DNA of 64,000 nucleotides from Streptomyces beigongshangae (GCF_019710745.1 NZ_JAHKJW010000018.1:1-64000), one strand, 5' to 3'; shown: positions 34,433-43,465, counted from the first letter of the stretch. The notes: generated from the letters alone by a model not told the origin. A program made the numbers and translations.

Positions 34433-34445
34433 ATCACGAAGCGTT
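34433..34445. promoter_or_regulatory. Weak BldD-like site upstream of adpA
   Basis: TCACGAAGCGTTG matches 7 of 9 fixed positions of TNACNC(A/T)GNGTNA. adpA is recalled as a BldD target; the match is imperfect. Confidence 0.3.
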
Positions 34446-34624
34446 GCACTCGTGGGCCGTGCAGGGAAGTGCGCCTCGTCCCAGTGGCCGGTCCCCGTAG
34501 GGTGCGAGCACCCCCCCGGACCCTTTCAGTGCAGGTCGAACGGGGGTTGAGGGCAGGTTCGGCCAGGGGATGTACGGGGTGGGCAAGTTGGCTGAAAAGC
34601 AGCGGGCCGGTGCGCACAAACCGG

Positions 34625-35020
34625 TCAGTCAACCGGCGTATTTCCACCAGTGTGACGGCCTCCCCGGCGGTCGCCGCTGCCGGCCCTGCCGTGTCGTACG
34701 TGATCGTGCCGCATCTGGTGCGGGCTCCGCGTCCGGGCGCGCAGGGGCACCGTGCCGCGCTCGGACCGGCGCAGCAGGACCCGGCAGGCACCGGTCACGG
34801 CGGCGAGGCCGAGGGCGGTGCCGGTCGCACCCGCCAGTGAGGTCCCGTACCCGACGAGGACGACCGGAACCAGGACGCAGCTGAACGCCGCCCAGCGGAC
34901 CATGTCGGTCACCGTGTCCTGCGCGGCGGGCGGCCTCGCGGCGGGCTTCCTCGTGGCGGGCTTCCTCGTGGCGGGCGTCCCGGAGGGCGGGCGGTGCGCG
35001 GTCGAGGGGCGTGCGGGCAC
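34625..35020 (-). CDS. Small membrane protein upstream of adpA (131 aa)
   Basis: The protein has a Pro/Ala-rich cytoplasmic N-terminus with a repeated PATRK unit and one or two hydrophobic helices (WAAFSCVLVPVVLVGYGTSL, then GTALGLAAVTGACRVLL). A basic tail follows. GTG 35020 has GGGAG upstream. It is same-strand and upstream of adpA; similar small proteins are recalled near adpA in other Streptomyces. The function is unknown. Confidence 0.72.
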   Translation of the reverse strand: MPARPSTAHRPPSGTPATRKPATRKPAARPPAAQDTVTDMVRWAAFSCVLVPVVLVGYGTSLAGATGTALGLAAVTGACRVLLRRSERGTVPLRARTRSPHQMRHDHVRHGRAGSGDRRGGRHTGGNTPVD

Positions 35021-35434
35021 GGTGGGCTCCCTGGGCGGTCCCTGGGCGGGGTCGGGGTACCCCGGTTCAACGCGTGGTCCGGTGAGCGGTCACGGGGGGT
35101 TTTCGGGTGGCTCCCCGAAAGCCCGCCCGTGACCGCCCGTCCCGGGCGGGGGCCGTGGGGTGCCGGCCGTCCGCCGGTGGGGGCCGGTCGCGCGGTTCCC
35201 CGCGCCCCTGACGGGGCGCCCGTGGGAGGTTGAATGCTGTACGTGGCAGGGACCGTTGCGTTGCGGGTGCCCTCTCGTGCATGCTCCCTGGAACCCTCCC
35301 GTGCCGAGAGCGGGATCTGGGCCGTGGAGGCGTGGCGCCGTACTCTTGCGGGTATGGGGTTGGGAAGGTGATTCCCGGACACAGCTCCGCCGTTCCTGTC
35401 GTCCCATCCAGAGGATCCGAACGCCGAGACACTC
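35021..35434. other. Divergent intergenic region with hairpin and repeat copy C
   Basis: These 414 bases lie between the small membrane protein and the stress protein. They contain a hairpin TTTCGGG/CCCGAAA at 35101-35120 and interspersed repeat copy C. The right part is the likely stress-protein leader. No gene is supported. Confidence 0.65.
35174..35215. repeat. Interspersed repeat copy C
   Basis: It shares GGGGCCGGTCGCGCGGTTCC and the following CCGCGCCCC almost base for base with copy D at 47264. Confidence 0.75.
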
Positions 35435-35959
35435 ATGGCCGGTCACGAATTCGAACCCGCGGACCGCAAGCGCCCCGTCGCCGATCCCACGGCGGCCGAG
35501 CCCTTGGCGGCGGAAGAGACGCGTCAGTCCTGCGACCCCGCCTTCAAGCACGGGGTCGTCGTGGGCTTCGACGGCTCGACCTCCAGTGAGCGCGCCCTCG
35601 CGTACGCCATCGGCATGGCCTGCCGCTCCGGATCGGGCCTGATCATCGTGCACGTCGCCAACCGGCTGCCCACCACGGTGTGGGCCGGCTGCGAGCCGCC
35701 CGTCTTCGTCGACGTGCCGGACCACCGCACCGAGGTGCTCGGCCTTGAGCTGGCCTGCGCGGACTACCTCGCCGAGGTGCCGTGGATCCTCGTCGAGCGC
35801 GGCGGCGACATCTGCCACGAGCTCGAAGAGGTGGGGCGGGAGTACGAGGCCGACGCGATCGTCGTCGGCTCGACGCACGGGATCGTCGGACGGATCTTCG
35901 GGTCGGTCGCGGGGCGGCTGGCCAGGCGGGCGCAGCGGCCCGTCGTCGTCATTCCCTGA
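35435..35959 (+). CDS. Universal stress protein (UspA family)
   Basis: This is a 174-residue protein with a single Usp domain (about 38-172) after a 35-residue charged tail. The strand-1 Asp is in GVVVGFDGSTSSERAL. The ATP loop is IVVGSTHGIVGRIFGSVAGRL, close to the G-2x-G-9x-G-S/T pattern, and the domain ends in PVVVIP. It is cytoplasmic and probably binds ATP. It is convergent with glmS. Its start has no strong ribosome site (GAGACACTC before ATG). Confidence 0.88.
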   Translation: MAGHEFEPADRKRPVADPTAAEPLAAEETRQSCDPAFKHGVVVGFDGSTSSERALAYAIGMACRSGSGLIIVHVANRLPTTVWAGCEPPVFVDVPDHRTEVLGLELACADYLAEVPWILVERGGDICHELEEVGREYEADAIVVGSTHGIVGRIFGSVAGRLARRAQRPVVVIP

Positions 35960-36269
35960 GCCCGCTCCCGCTCCCGGTCCCGTCCCCGGATCCGCTCCCG
36001 CCCCCGGCTCCCCGTTGCCCGCCCCCGGGTTCAACTCCCCTTGTGGTGCTGGAAACTACCCGTGCGTAGATGTGTTCGTGTGCCTGTGAAGGGCATATAC
36101 GGGGCACGGTCCGTCGCCGTTGTCGCGGCGCGCTGCCGACCGGGGCGTGACGGCCGCCGGTCGTGGCAGCCGGCCGGGGTATTGGGCGACCCCGGCACGA
36201 GCGGGCCCCCACGTGTCTGGTGGCGACACCTGGGGGCCCGCCCCTCGCCCGCCCTCTGGTGGGAGCGCC
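35960..36269. other. Intergenic region between stress protein and glmS
   Basis: These 310 bases lie between convergent genes. They are Pro-codon-like low-complexity DNA at the left and hold the glmS terminator at 36202-36240. No gene is supported. Confidence 0.65.
36202..36240. terminator. glmS terminator hairpin
   Basis: CGGGCCCCC pairs with GGGGGCCCG, extended by GTGTC/GACAC to a long stem around TGGTGG. Confidence 0.85.
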
Positions 36270-38087
36270 CTACTCGACCGTCACGGACTTCGCCAGGTTG
36301 CGGGGCTTGTCGATGTCCCTGCCCAGGGCCAGCGCCGTGTGGTAGGCGAGGAGCTGGAGGGGGATGCCCATCAGGATCGGGTCCAGCTCGTCCTCGTTCT
36401 TCGGGACGACGATCGTCTGGTCGGCCTTCTCCTGCTCCTCGTGGGCCACGGCGAGGATCCTGCCGCTGCGGGCCTTGATCTCCTCCAGGGCCGCGCGGTT
36501 CTTCTCCAGCAGGTCGTCGTCCGGGACGATCGCCACCGTCGGCAGCGCGGGCTCGATCAGCGCCAGCGGGCCGTGCTTCAGCTCCGAGGCGGGGTACGCC
36601 TCGGCGTGGATGTACGAGACCTCCTTCAGCTTCAGCGATGCCTCGCGGGCCACCGGGTAGCCGCGCACCCGGCCGATGAAGAGCATCGAGCGCGCCTCGG
36701 CGTAGCTCTCGGCGAGCTTCTTGATCTCGTCCTCCTGGCCGAGGATCTCCGTGATCTGGCCGGGCAGCCTGCGCAGGCCCTCGATGATCCGCTTGCCGTC
36801 GGACACCGACAGGTCGCGGGTGCGGCCGAGGTGCAGCGCGAGCAGCGCGAAGGCGACCGTGGTGTTGGTGAAGCACTTGGTGGAGACCACGCACACCTCG
36901 GGCCCGGCGTGCACGTACATGCCGCCGTCGGCCTCACGGGCGATGGCGGAGCCGACCACGTTCACGATGCCGAGGACCCGGGCGCCCTTGCGCTTCAGCT
37001 CCTGGACGGCGGCCAGCACGTCGTACGTCTCGCCGGACTGGGACACCGCCACGTACAGCGTGTCGGGGTCGACGACCGCGTTGCGGTAGCGGAACTCCGA
37101 GGCGGGCTCGGCGTCCGCGGGGATCCGGGCCAGCTCCTCTATCATCTGGGCGCCGATCATGCCCGCGTGGTACGAGGTGCCGCAGCCCAGGATCTTCACG
37201 CGGCGGATCGTGCGTGCCGCGCGGGCGTCCAGGTTGAGCCCGCCCAGGTGCACGGTCGAGAAGCGGTCGTCGATCCGGCCGCGCAGCACCCGGTCCACCG
37301 CCTCGGCCTGCTCGTGGATCTCCTTGTGCATGTACGTGTCGTGGCCGCCCATGTCGTACGAGGCGGCCTCCCACTCCACGGTGGTCGGCTCGGCCGTCGT
37401 GCGGGTGCCCTCGGTGGTGTACGTACGGAAGTCGTCGGCCTTCAGCGTGGCCATCTCGCCGTCGTCCAGGGTGACGATCTGGCGGGTGTGGGTGACGAGC
37501 GCGGCGATGTCCGAGGCGACGAACATCTCCTTCTCGCCGATGCCGAGGACGACCGGGGAGCCGTTGCGGGCGACCACGATGCGGTCCGCGTGGTCGGCGT
37601 GCATCACGGCGATGCCGTACGTGCCCTCGATGACCCGGAGGGTCTCGCGGACCTTGTCCTCCAGCTTCTCAGCCGGGGAGCGGGCGATGAGGTGCGTGAG
37701 GACCTCGGTGTCGGTCTCGGAGAGGAACTCGACACCCTCCGCCTCCAGCTTCCTGCGCAGGTCGGAGGCGTTGTCGATGATGCCGTTGTGGACGACGGCG
37801 ACCTTGTTGTCGGCCGACATGTGCGGGTGGGCGTTCTCGTCGGACGGGGCGCCGTGGGTGGCCCAGCGGGTGTGGGCGATGCCCGTGGTGCCGGCGAAGC
37901 GCTTGGGGACACGGGCCTCCAGGTCGCGTACGCGGCCCTTGGCCTTGACCATCTTGAGGCCGGCCGTCTTCGGGGACGTCACGACGAGCCCCGCCGAGTC
38001 GTAGCCGCGGTACTCCAGACGCTGGAGACCCTCGAGGAGGAGCGGCGCCACGTCGCGCCTGCCGATGTATCCCACGATTCCGCACAT
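36270..38087 (-). CDS. glmS: Glucosamine-6-phosphate synthase (isomerizing)
   Basis: This is a 605-residue enzyme converting fructose-6-P and glutamine to GlcN-6-P for cell wall and other amino sugars. Cys2 (MCGIVGYIG) is the N-terminal nucleophile of the class-II glutaminase domain (1-240, with HTRWATHGAPSDENAHPH). Two SIS isomerase domains follow (about 285-600). The late ALGRDIDKPRNLAKSVTVE is the conserved C-tail with catalytic Lys. No glmS ribozyme is expected in actinobacteria. It is preceded by the 85-residue gene with 11 bases between, so the two are an operon. Confidence 0.97.
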   Translation of the reverse strand: MCGIVGYIGRRDVAPLLLEGLQRLEYRGYDSAGLVVTSPKTAGLKMVKAKGRVRDLEARVPKRFAGTTGIAHTRWATHGAPSDENAHPHMSADNKVAVVHNGIIDNASDLRRKLEAEGVEFLSETDTEVLTHLIARSPAEKLEDKVRETLRVIEGTYGIAVMHADHADRIVVARNGSPVVLGIGEKEMFVASDIAALVTHTRQIVTLDDGEMATLKADDFRTYTTEGTRTTAEPTTVEWEAASYDMGGHDTYMHKEIHEQAEAVDRVLRGRIDDRFSTVHLGGLNLDARAARTIRRVKILGCGTSYHAGMIGAQMIEELARIPADAEPASEFRYRNAVVDPDTLYVAVSQSGETYDVLAAVQELKRKGARVLGIVNVVGSAIAREADGGMYVHAGPEVCVVSTKCFTNTTVAFALLALHLGRTRDLSVSDGKRIIEGLRRLPGQITEILGQEDEIKKLAESYAEARSMLFIGRVRGYPVAREASLKLKEVSYIHAEAYPASELKHGPLALIEPALPTVAIVPDDDLLEKNRAALEEIKARSGRILAVAHEEQEKADQTIVVPKNEDELDPILMGIPLQLLAYHTALALGRDIDKPRNLAKSVTVE

Positions 38088-38098
38088 ACAGGTGGTTC

Positions 38099-38356
38099 CT
38101 AGCCGTAGACGATGCGGCGCACCTGCCGGAGCGTGAGCTCCGGCGGGGCGACCGCGCGGTATCCGAGGTCCGCCGTGATCCGTTCGAAGATCGCCGAGTT
38201 GAGCCAGCCCTGCGCCTGGAGTTCCCGGTGGCGGCGGCGGACGTAGTCCTCGGTCGTCTCGTCGAAGTAGGCGAGCACGTCCTGGACCACCCGCAGTGCC
38301 TCGCCCCGGCTGAGGGGCGAGGAACGCGTCAGGTGGTCGACAAGGTCGTCGTGCAT
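38099..38356 (-). CDS. Small hypothetical protein upstream of glmS (85 aa)
   Basis: This 85-residue helical protein (HDDLVDHLTRSSPLSRGEAL, then YFDETTEDYVRRRHRELQ) lacks Cys and membrane segments. It runs into glmS with 11 bases between, so it is probably co-transcribed. A promoter-like TTGCGA, then CAGGAT 17 bases later, lies just before ATG 38356 and would give a short leader. The family is unknown, but the pairing with glmS appears conserved (recollection). Confidence 0.8.
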   Translation of the reverse strand: MHDDLVDHLTRSSPLSRGEALRVVQDVLAYFDETTEDYVRRRHRELQAQGWLNSAIFERITADLGYRAVAPPELTLRQVRRIVYG

Positions 38357-38395
38357 CCGTTGATCCTGGAGTACGGGGCGGTCTGTCGCAAGAAT

Positions 38396-38415
38396 CCTGC
38401 CCGATATCGGGCAGG
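38396..38415. repeat. Perfect 20-base palindrome upstream of the glmS operon
   Basis: CCTGCCCGATATCGGGCAGG reads the same on both strands. It lies 40 bases upstream of the 85-residue gene and 42 bases past the end of the next gene, so it may be the terminator of that gene or an operator for the glmS unit. Confidence 0.75.
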
Positions 38416-38456
38416 GGGCTCGGGTGGAGGGCTGTGGGTGGGGTGTGCGGGGAGCG

Positions 38457-39326
38457 CTACATCCGCCGCAGGACCGCCTGTTTCGCCAGGGCGAACTCCT
38501 CTTCCGTCAGGATGCCCGACTTGTGCAGCTCGCCGAGTTCGCGCAGCCGGCGGAGCAGGGCGTCGTGGTCGGCCCCGTCCCCGGCGGCGGTGAGCTGCTC
38601 GGGCGGGGTGTCCCGCGGCGCCGGGGCCGACGGGTGCGGCAGCCGGGCCTGGACCGCCGCCGCGACCAGGGCCATCAGCGGGTCCTTCTTGAAGCCCCAC
38701 AGCTCCACGGCGTTGGGGTCGTACTTCGGCGGGGCCTTCGTGGGCGCGCCCCGGACCGTGAAGCGCAGATGGCCGTTCTCCAGGCCGGCCGACGGCTGCC
38801 ACTCCACGGCCTCGATGTCGGCGAGGGCGAGCGTACGGGCGCCCGAGGCCGCCTTGGCCTCCTCCGTCTTCCAGTTCCACTCCAGCCGGACCTGCTCCCC
38901 GTCGAAGCTCGCGGTGCCGTCCCCGGCGGAGACCGACAGGGGCACCGCCGGGCCCGGCAGCAGATAGCGGTCGACGGCGGTGGTGGGCACCTCGTCCAGG
39001 AGCAGCGCGTTGCGGATCTCGTCCACGAAGTACTCGGCGACGCCGTAGCGGTCCGACTCCACCGTCAGCTGGTAGGGGTCGGCGGAGTCCGTGAGCCGGC
39101 CGCCGGTCGCGTGGAGCAGCGGGTCCGCGCCGTCGCGCAGCCGCAGCCGCAGCCGGCCCGCCTTCCTGCCCTGCTCGAACGAGATGCCCGCCAACGCGCC
39201 GAGCGGCACCGCGAGTTCACCCAGGGACCTGCGCAGCAGCCCCACGTTCTTGTCGCGGCCCGGCACCAGCCGCAGGGCGTCGCCGTCGAAGGTCCACGTA
39301 CCGTCCCGCTGGATGATTTCCGCCAT
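38457..39326 (-). CDS. DUF4429-type protein with C-terminal SHOCT domain
   Basis: This is a 289-residue protein. Two repeated beta-rich domains (about 5-110 and 120-220; RDGTWTFDGDALRLVP and DGTASFDGEQVRLEW) fit the DUF4429 pattern, and a SHOCT helix pair (LRELGELHKSGILTEEEFALAKQAVLRRM) ends the protein. SHOCT domains mediate oligomerisation. The role is unknown. It is divergent from the hexosaminidase gene; the 62-base gap holds the dre site. Confidence 0.83.
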   Translation of the reverse strand: MAEIIQRDGTWTFDGDALRLVPGRDKNVGLLRRSLGELAVPLGALAGISFEQGRKAGRLRLRLRDGADPLLHATGGRLTDSADPYQLTVESDRYGVAEYFVDEIRNALLLDEVPTTAVDRYLLPGPAVPLSVSAGDGTASFDGEQVRLEWNWKTEEAKAASGARTLALADIEAVEWQPSAGLENGHLRFTVRGAPTKAPPKYDPNAVELWGFKKDPLMALVAAAVQARLPHPSAPAPRDTPPEQLTAAGDGADHDALLRRLRELGELHKSGILTEEEFALAKQAVLRRM

Positions 39327-39357
39327 GGGGGTGATTCTTCCACCGGCTCTGCGGGAG

Positions 39358-39373
39358 AGTGGTCTATACCCAT
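39358..39373. promoter_or_regulatory. dre (DasR) operator upstream of the hexosaminidase gene
   Basis: AGTGGTCTATACCCAT matches the dre consensus at 13 of 16 positions and ends 15 bases before GTG 39389. It lies between the ribosome site and the divergent gene, so DasR would also touch that promoter. Confidence 0.78.
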
Positions 39374-39388
39374 TCGAAGGGAGCGCAT

Positions 39389-40990
39389 GTGAGACAGCAC
39401 AGAACGCCCCGTCTGCTAGGTACGCTGCTGCTCGTGGCAGCCGCCGGTGTCTCCGCGGTCGGCGCGGCACCGTCCGCGCCCGACCGGACCGTCACCCCGC
39501 TGAGCCGTGTCGTCCCGGCCCCCGCCTCGGTCGACCCGGGCGGTTCCCCCTACCGGATCACCAGCGGCACGCGCATCCGCGTGTCCCCGTCGGAGGAGGC
39601 CCGCCGGGTCGGCTCGTACCTCGCCGGGGTGCTGCGCCCGTCGACCGGCTACCGGCTCCCCGTCACGGACGAGCCGGGCGGCGACGGCATCCGCCTGCGG
39701 CTCTCCCGCGCGGACACCGCCGGCCTGGGCGCCGAGGGCTACCGGCTGACCAGCAAAAAGGGCGCCGTCACCATCACGGCCCGGGAGTCCGCCGGACTCT
39801 TCCACGGCGTGCAGACCCTGCGCCAGCTCCTGCCCGCCGCCGTCGAGGAGGACTCCCGGCAGCCGGGCCCCTGGCCGGTCGCGGGCGGCACCGTCACCGA
39901 CACCCCGCGCTACGGCTGGCGCGGCGCCATGCTGGACGTCTCCCGGCACTTCTTCACCGTGGACCAGGTGAAGCGCTACATCGACCAGCTGGCGCTCTAC
40001 AAGATCAACACGCTGCACCTGCACCTCAGCGACGACCAGGGCTGGCGCATCGCCATCGACTCCTGGCCGCGGCTCGCCCCGTACGGCGGCTCCACGGCGG
40101 TCGGCGGCGGTCCCGGCGGCCACTACACCAAGGCCCAGTACAAGGACATCGTCCGGTACGCCGCCTCGCGCCACCTCCAGGTCGTGCCCGAGATCGACAT
40201 GCCCGGGCACACCAACGCCGCGCTCGCCTCGTACCCGGAGCTGAACTGCGACGGCGTCGCCCCGCCGCTGTACACCGGCACCGAGGTCGGCTTCAGCTCG
40301 CTGTGCGTCGACAAGCCGGTGACGTACGACTTCGTGGACGACGTCATCCGCGAACTGGCCGCGATCACCCCGGGCGAGTACCTGCACATCGGCGGCGACG
40401 AGGCCCACTCGACGAGCCACGAGGACTACGTGGCCTTCATGGAGAGGGTCCAGCCGGTCGTCGCGAAGTACGGCAAGACCGTGGTGGGCTGGCACCAGCT
40501 GACCGGGGCCGTTCCGGCGAAGGGCGCGCTGGCCCAGTACTGGGGCCTGGACGGTACGGGCGCCGCCGAGAAGGAGCAGGTCGCGGCGGCCGCGCGCAAC
40601 GGCACCGGGCTGATCCTCTCGCCCGCCGACCGCGTCTACCTCGACATGAAGTACACCGCGGACACGCCCCTGGGCCTGAGCTGGGCCGGTCTGGTGGAGG
40701 TGCGGCGGTCCTACGACTGGGACCCGGCCGCCTATCTGCCCGGGGCGCCGGCCTCGGCCGTGCGGGGTGTCGAGGCGCCGCTGTGGTCGGAGACCCTGAC
40801 GACCTCGCCGGACATCGAGTACATGGCGTTCCCGCGCCTGCCCGGGGTGGCCGAGCTCGGCTGGTCGCCCGCCTCGACGCACGACTGGGACGGCTACAAG
40901 GTGCGGCTCGCGGCGCAGGCCCCGCGCTGGGACGCGCTGGGCATGAACTACTACCGGTCGCCGCAGGTCCCCTGGCCCACCGGGAAGTAG
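39389..40990 (+). CDS. Secreted GH20 beta-N-acetylhexosaminidase
   Basis: This is a 533-residue exported enzyme that releases GlcNAc from chitobiose and chito-oligomers. The signal peptide runs about 1-26 (LLGTLLLVAAAGVSAVGAAP). A GH20 beta domain precedes the barrel. The catalytic pair Asp337-Glu338 lies in HIGGDEAH; HLHLSDDQGWRIAI and EIDMPGHTNAA are family strands. GTG 39389 has GAAGGGAG upstream; a GTG at 39359 in frame lies inside the dre site and is rejected. DasR control and GlcNAc release link it to the monooxygenase, chitinase and glmS. Confidence 0.95.
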   Translation: MRQHRTPRLLGTLLLVAAAGVSAVGAAPSAPDRTVTPLSRVVPAPASVDPGGSPYRITSGTRIRVSPSEEARRVGSYLAGVLRPSTGYRLPVTDEPGGDGIRLRLSRADTAGLGAEGYRLTSKKGAVTITARESAGLFHGVQTLRQLLPAAVEEDSRQPGPWPVAGGTVTDTPRYGWRGAMLDVSRHFFTVDQVKRYIDQLALYKINTLHLHLSDDQGWRIAIDSWPRLAPYGGSTAVGGGPGGHYTKAQYKDIVRYAASRHLQVVPEIDMPGHTNAALASYPELNCDGVAPPLYTGTEVGFSSLCVDKPVTYDFVDDVIRELAAITPGEYLHIGGDEAHSTSHEDYVAFMERVQPVVAKYGKTVVGWHQLTGAVPAKGALAQYWGLDGTGAAEKEQVAAAARNGTGLILSPADRVYLDMKYTADTPLGLSWAGLVEVRRSYDWDPAAYLPGAPASAVRGVEAPLWSETLTTSPDIEYMAFPRLPGVAELGWSPASTHDWDGYKVRLAAQAPRWDALGMNYYRSPQVPWPTGK

Positions 40991-41004
40991 CAGCCGGTAC
41001 GGCG

Positions 41005-41042
41005 GCGGGCGCCCCCTGGGACCGTACCCGGGGGGCGCCCGC
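41005..41042. terminator. Terminator between hexosaminidase gene and desD
   Basis: A 12-bp stem, GCGGGCGCCCCC with GGGGGCGCCCGC (one unpaired G/C end), serves two convergent genes. Confidence 0.8.
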
Positions 41043-41096
41043 CTGTTCACGGGACCGGTGTCCGCGGTGGCTGCGGCGTCGCGGTGTCTGCGGTGT

Positions 41097-42884
41097 CTAC
41101 AGCCCGGCGATCGGGTTCTTCAGGGTGCCGACGAGCTGGAGGGCCCCGGCGGGGTCGGAGAGGTCCACCATCTGCTTGTTGTCACGCAGCTGGAGCCGGT
41201 TGAGGCAGGACAGCGCGAACTCGGGGGCGAACATGTCGTACTGCCTGAACTTGTCCGCCAGCTCGGGCGCGGCCTCCTGGTACTCCCGTACGCACTCGGC
41301 GACCGTCCGCCAGAAGTCGTCCTCCGCCAGGACGCCCTCGCCCGCCAGGTTCGCCGCCAGGAAGCGGAAGAAGCAGTCGAAGACGTCCGTGAAGAGGGAC
41401 AGCAGCTTCACGTCCTCGGGGACGTCCACGCGCAGCCGCTCGACCGCGGGCGGCAGCACCGCGTCCGGGTCCATGACGGCGATCTCCTCGGCGATGTCCT
41501 TGTAGACCGCCCGCTCGACCACCCCGTCCTTGAGGACGAGGATGACGTTCTCGCCGTGCGGCATGAACACCAGGTCGTACGCGTAGAAGCTGTGCAGCAG
41601 CGGGGTGAGGTACGCCCGTAGGTAGCGGCGCAGCCATTCCACCGGCGTCAGCCCCGAGCGCTCGATCAGCGCGGCCGCGACCGAGGAGCCCTCGTCGTCC
41701 ACGTGGACCAGCGAGGCCATGGTGGCCAGGGTCTCGCCGTCCCGCAGCGAGGGGACCGGGGACTCGCGCCACAGGGCGGCGAGCATCTTGCGGTACGGGG
41801 AGTAGCGGTCGGTGGCGGCCTCGTACTCCAGGTGCCGGTAGCCGACGGCCGCGCGCTCGCGGATGATCGACAGGCCGGTCGAGCGCAGCAGCGGGTCGTT
41901 GTCGACGAGCTGCGCCAGCCAGTCGTTGATGGCCGGCGTCGCCTCCATGTACGCGGCGGACAGGCCGCGCATGAAGCCCATGTTGATGACCGACAGGGCG
42001 GTCTTCACGTAGTGCTTCTCCGGCGCGCTCGCGTTGAAGAACGTCCGGATCGACTGCTGGGCCAGGTACTCGTCGTCGCCCTCGCCCAGGCACACCAGGT
42101 GCTGCCGGGCGACCTCGGCGGCGAAGGTCACCGTGAGCTTGTTCCACCACTGCCAGGGGTGGACCGGGATGAAGAGGTAGTCCGCCGGGTCGAGACCCCG
42201 GTCGCGCAGGACGCCGTGGAAGCGGTCCACGGTCTCCTCGCCCAGCTCGCCGCGGAGGAACGACTCGTACTCGACGCCCACGCCCGCGGTGAACGCGGCC
42301 CGCGAGCGGTGCGCGGCCAGCCAGACCAGCCGCACCGGGCTCGCGGTCTCGGGCGCGTACGACAGGTACTCGTGGATGCCGAACCCGAGCCGCCCGTTGT
42401 TGGCGACGAAGCAGGGGTGGCCCTCGGTCATCCCCGTCTCGATCTCCTGGAAGCCGCTCCTCGCGAGCTCGGCGGAGGTGGGCCGGGGCTTGGTGAGCTT
42501 GTAGCAGGTGCCGGAGAGGGTGGAGGAGATCTCCTCCAGGTAGACCGGCAGCACCTCGTCGCTCAGGCCGAGCGACTTCCTCAGCTCGATGAAGAAGTCC
42601 AGCGCGGCGAGCGGGAGCTCACCGCCGTCGCGGTGGCGGGTGATCGACCCGGCGTCGACCTGCCAGTGGTCGAGGGCACGGCGGACGGCGGTGAACCGGT
42701 AACTGGTCAGCCCGTCGTCGCTGCGGACGACGTACGCGCCGTCCCCGCCGTCCTCGCCCTCGACGGCTTCCGGTGTGATCAGCCGCTCGTGGGCGAACTC
42801 GGCGAGCGCCTTGCGGACGAGCAGGCGCTCGGCCCGGGCCCAGCGGTGGGGGGACAGGTGCGCCACGGCGTCGGACAGGGTCAT
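41097..42884 (-). CDS. desD: Desferrioxamine synthetase DesD (NIS family)
   Basis: This is a 595-residue IucA/IucC-type NTP-dependent siderophore synthetase that joins and cyclises three hydroxy-cadaverine succinyl units into desferrioxamine E. Family marks are EIETGMTEGHPCFVANNGRLGF (ATP site, about residues 160-180), the FIPVHPWQWWNKLT strand and LKDGVVERAVYKD in the C-terminal half. It is last in desABCD. Its ATG overlaps the desC stop by 4 bases. Confidence 0.95.
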   Translation of the reverse strand: MTLSDAVAHLSPHRWARAERLLVRKALAEFAHERLITPEAVEGEDGGDGAYVVRSDDGLTSYRFTAVRRALDHWQVDAGSITRHRDGGELPLAALDFFIELRKSLGLSDEVLPVYLEEISSTLSGTCYKLTKPRPTSAELARSGFQEIETGMTEGHPCFVANNGRLGFGIHEYLSYAPETASPVRLVWLAAHRSRAAFTAGVGVEYESFLRGELGEETVDRFHGVLRDRGLDPADYLFIPVHPWQWWNKLTVTFAAEVARQHLVCLGEGDDEYLAQQSIRTFFNASAPEKHYVKTALSVINMGFMRGLSAAYMEATPAINDWLAQLVDNDPLLRSTGLSIIRERAAVGYRHLEYEAATDRYSPYRKMLAALWRESPVPSLRDGETLATMASLVHVDDEGSSVAAALIERSGLTPVEWLRRYLRAYLTPLLHSFYAYDLVFMPHGENVILVLKDGVVERAVYKDIAEEIAVMDPDAVLPPAVERLRVDVPEDVKLLSLFTDVFDCFFRFLAANLAGEGVLAEDDFWRTVAECVREYQEAAPELADKFRQYDMFAPEFALSCLNRLQLRDNKQMVDLSDPAGALQLVGTLKNPIAGL

Positions 42885-43465
42885 GCGGAAACTCCTCGGG
42901 TGGCCGGGCCGCGCTTCTGCGAGAAGTGCTCACGGGTGCAGAAGGACAGCAGCGCGCGCTTCTCCGGCTTCTCGATCTCGCGCTCGGGGACGAAGCCGAC
43001 GGCCTCGTTCAGCGCGTGCACCGCCGTGTTGGTCACGTCCGGCTCGACGACGACCCGGCGGGTGCCCGGGTCGGCGAACAGCTCCTCCATCACGGCGGTG
43101 ATGACGGCCCGGGTGAAGCCGTGCACGGGCCGGTCGGTGGGGGCGACCAGGAAGTGCATGCCGACGTCGCCGGGCTCGGGCTCGTACAGCCCGGCCAGCT
43201 CGATGTACCGGGGGTCGTACTTCTCCATCAGGAACGCGGGCCGCCCGTCGTGGAGGCCGAGGTACGCGTGGTGGTGCTCGCTGGCCGCGACGGCCATGTA
43301 CTCGCGCTCCACGTCCTCCGGTTTCGCGTCCTGCATCATCCAGTACGCCGCCTTGGGGTGGGTGACCCAGGAGTGCAGCAGCCCGGCGTCCTTGAGGGGG
43401 TCGAGGGGGCGGAGGGTGAGGGTGCCGACGGTGTCGCCCGTCCCGGCGGTTCCGGTGCGGCTCAT
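42881..43465 (-). CDS. desC: N-acyltransferase DesC
   Basis: This is a 194-residue GNAT-type acyl-CoA transferase (GNAT core YLGLHDGRPAFLMEKYDPR and DVGMHFLVAP, related to RhbD). It adds succinyl (or acetyl) to N-hydroxycadaverine. ATG 43465 overlaps the desB stop and its own stop overlaps the desD start. Confidence 0.93.
   Translation of the reverse strand: MSRTGTAGTGDTVGTLTLRPLDPLKDAGLLHSWVTHPKAAYWMMQDAKPEDVEREYMAVAASEHHHAYLGLHDGRPAFLMEKYDPRYIELAGLYEPEPGDVGMHFLVAPTDRPVHGFTRAVITAVMEELFADPGTRRVVVEPDVTNTAVHALNEAVGFVPEREIEKPEKRALLSFCTREHFSQKRGPATRGVSA

Larger units (their letters stand above)
34239..34624. other. adpA promoter region
   Basis: These 386 bases hold no gene. They form the leader of adpA and carry an exact AdpA consensus at 34376, a 9/10 match at 34416 and a weak BldD-like site at 34433. 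Confidence 0.8.

Noticed and set aside
34611..34636. Possible gamma-butyrolactone receptor (ARE) site upstream of adpA
   Set aside because: Only one half (ACAAACCGGTC) fits the ARE consensus; the other arm is a direct, not inverted, repeat.
36031..36894. Minus-strand frame across glmS
   Set aside because: Shadow of glmS in another frame, Arg/Gly-rich.
38357..38456. dre site before the glmS operon
   Set aside because: GGTCTGTCG near 38380 lacks the GACC arm.
39359..39388. Earlier GTG start for the hexosaminidase
   Set aside because: It lies inside the dre site and has no ribosome site; GTG 39389 has GAAGGGAG.
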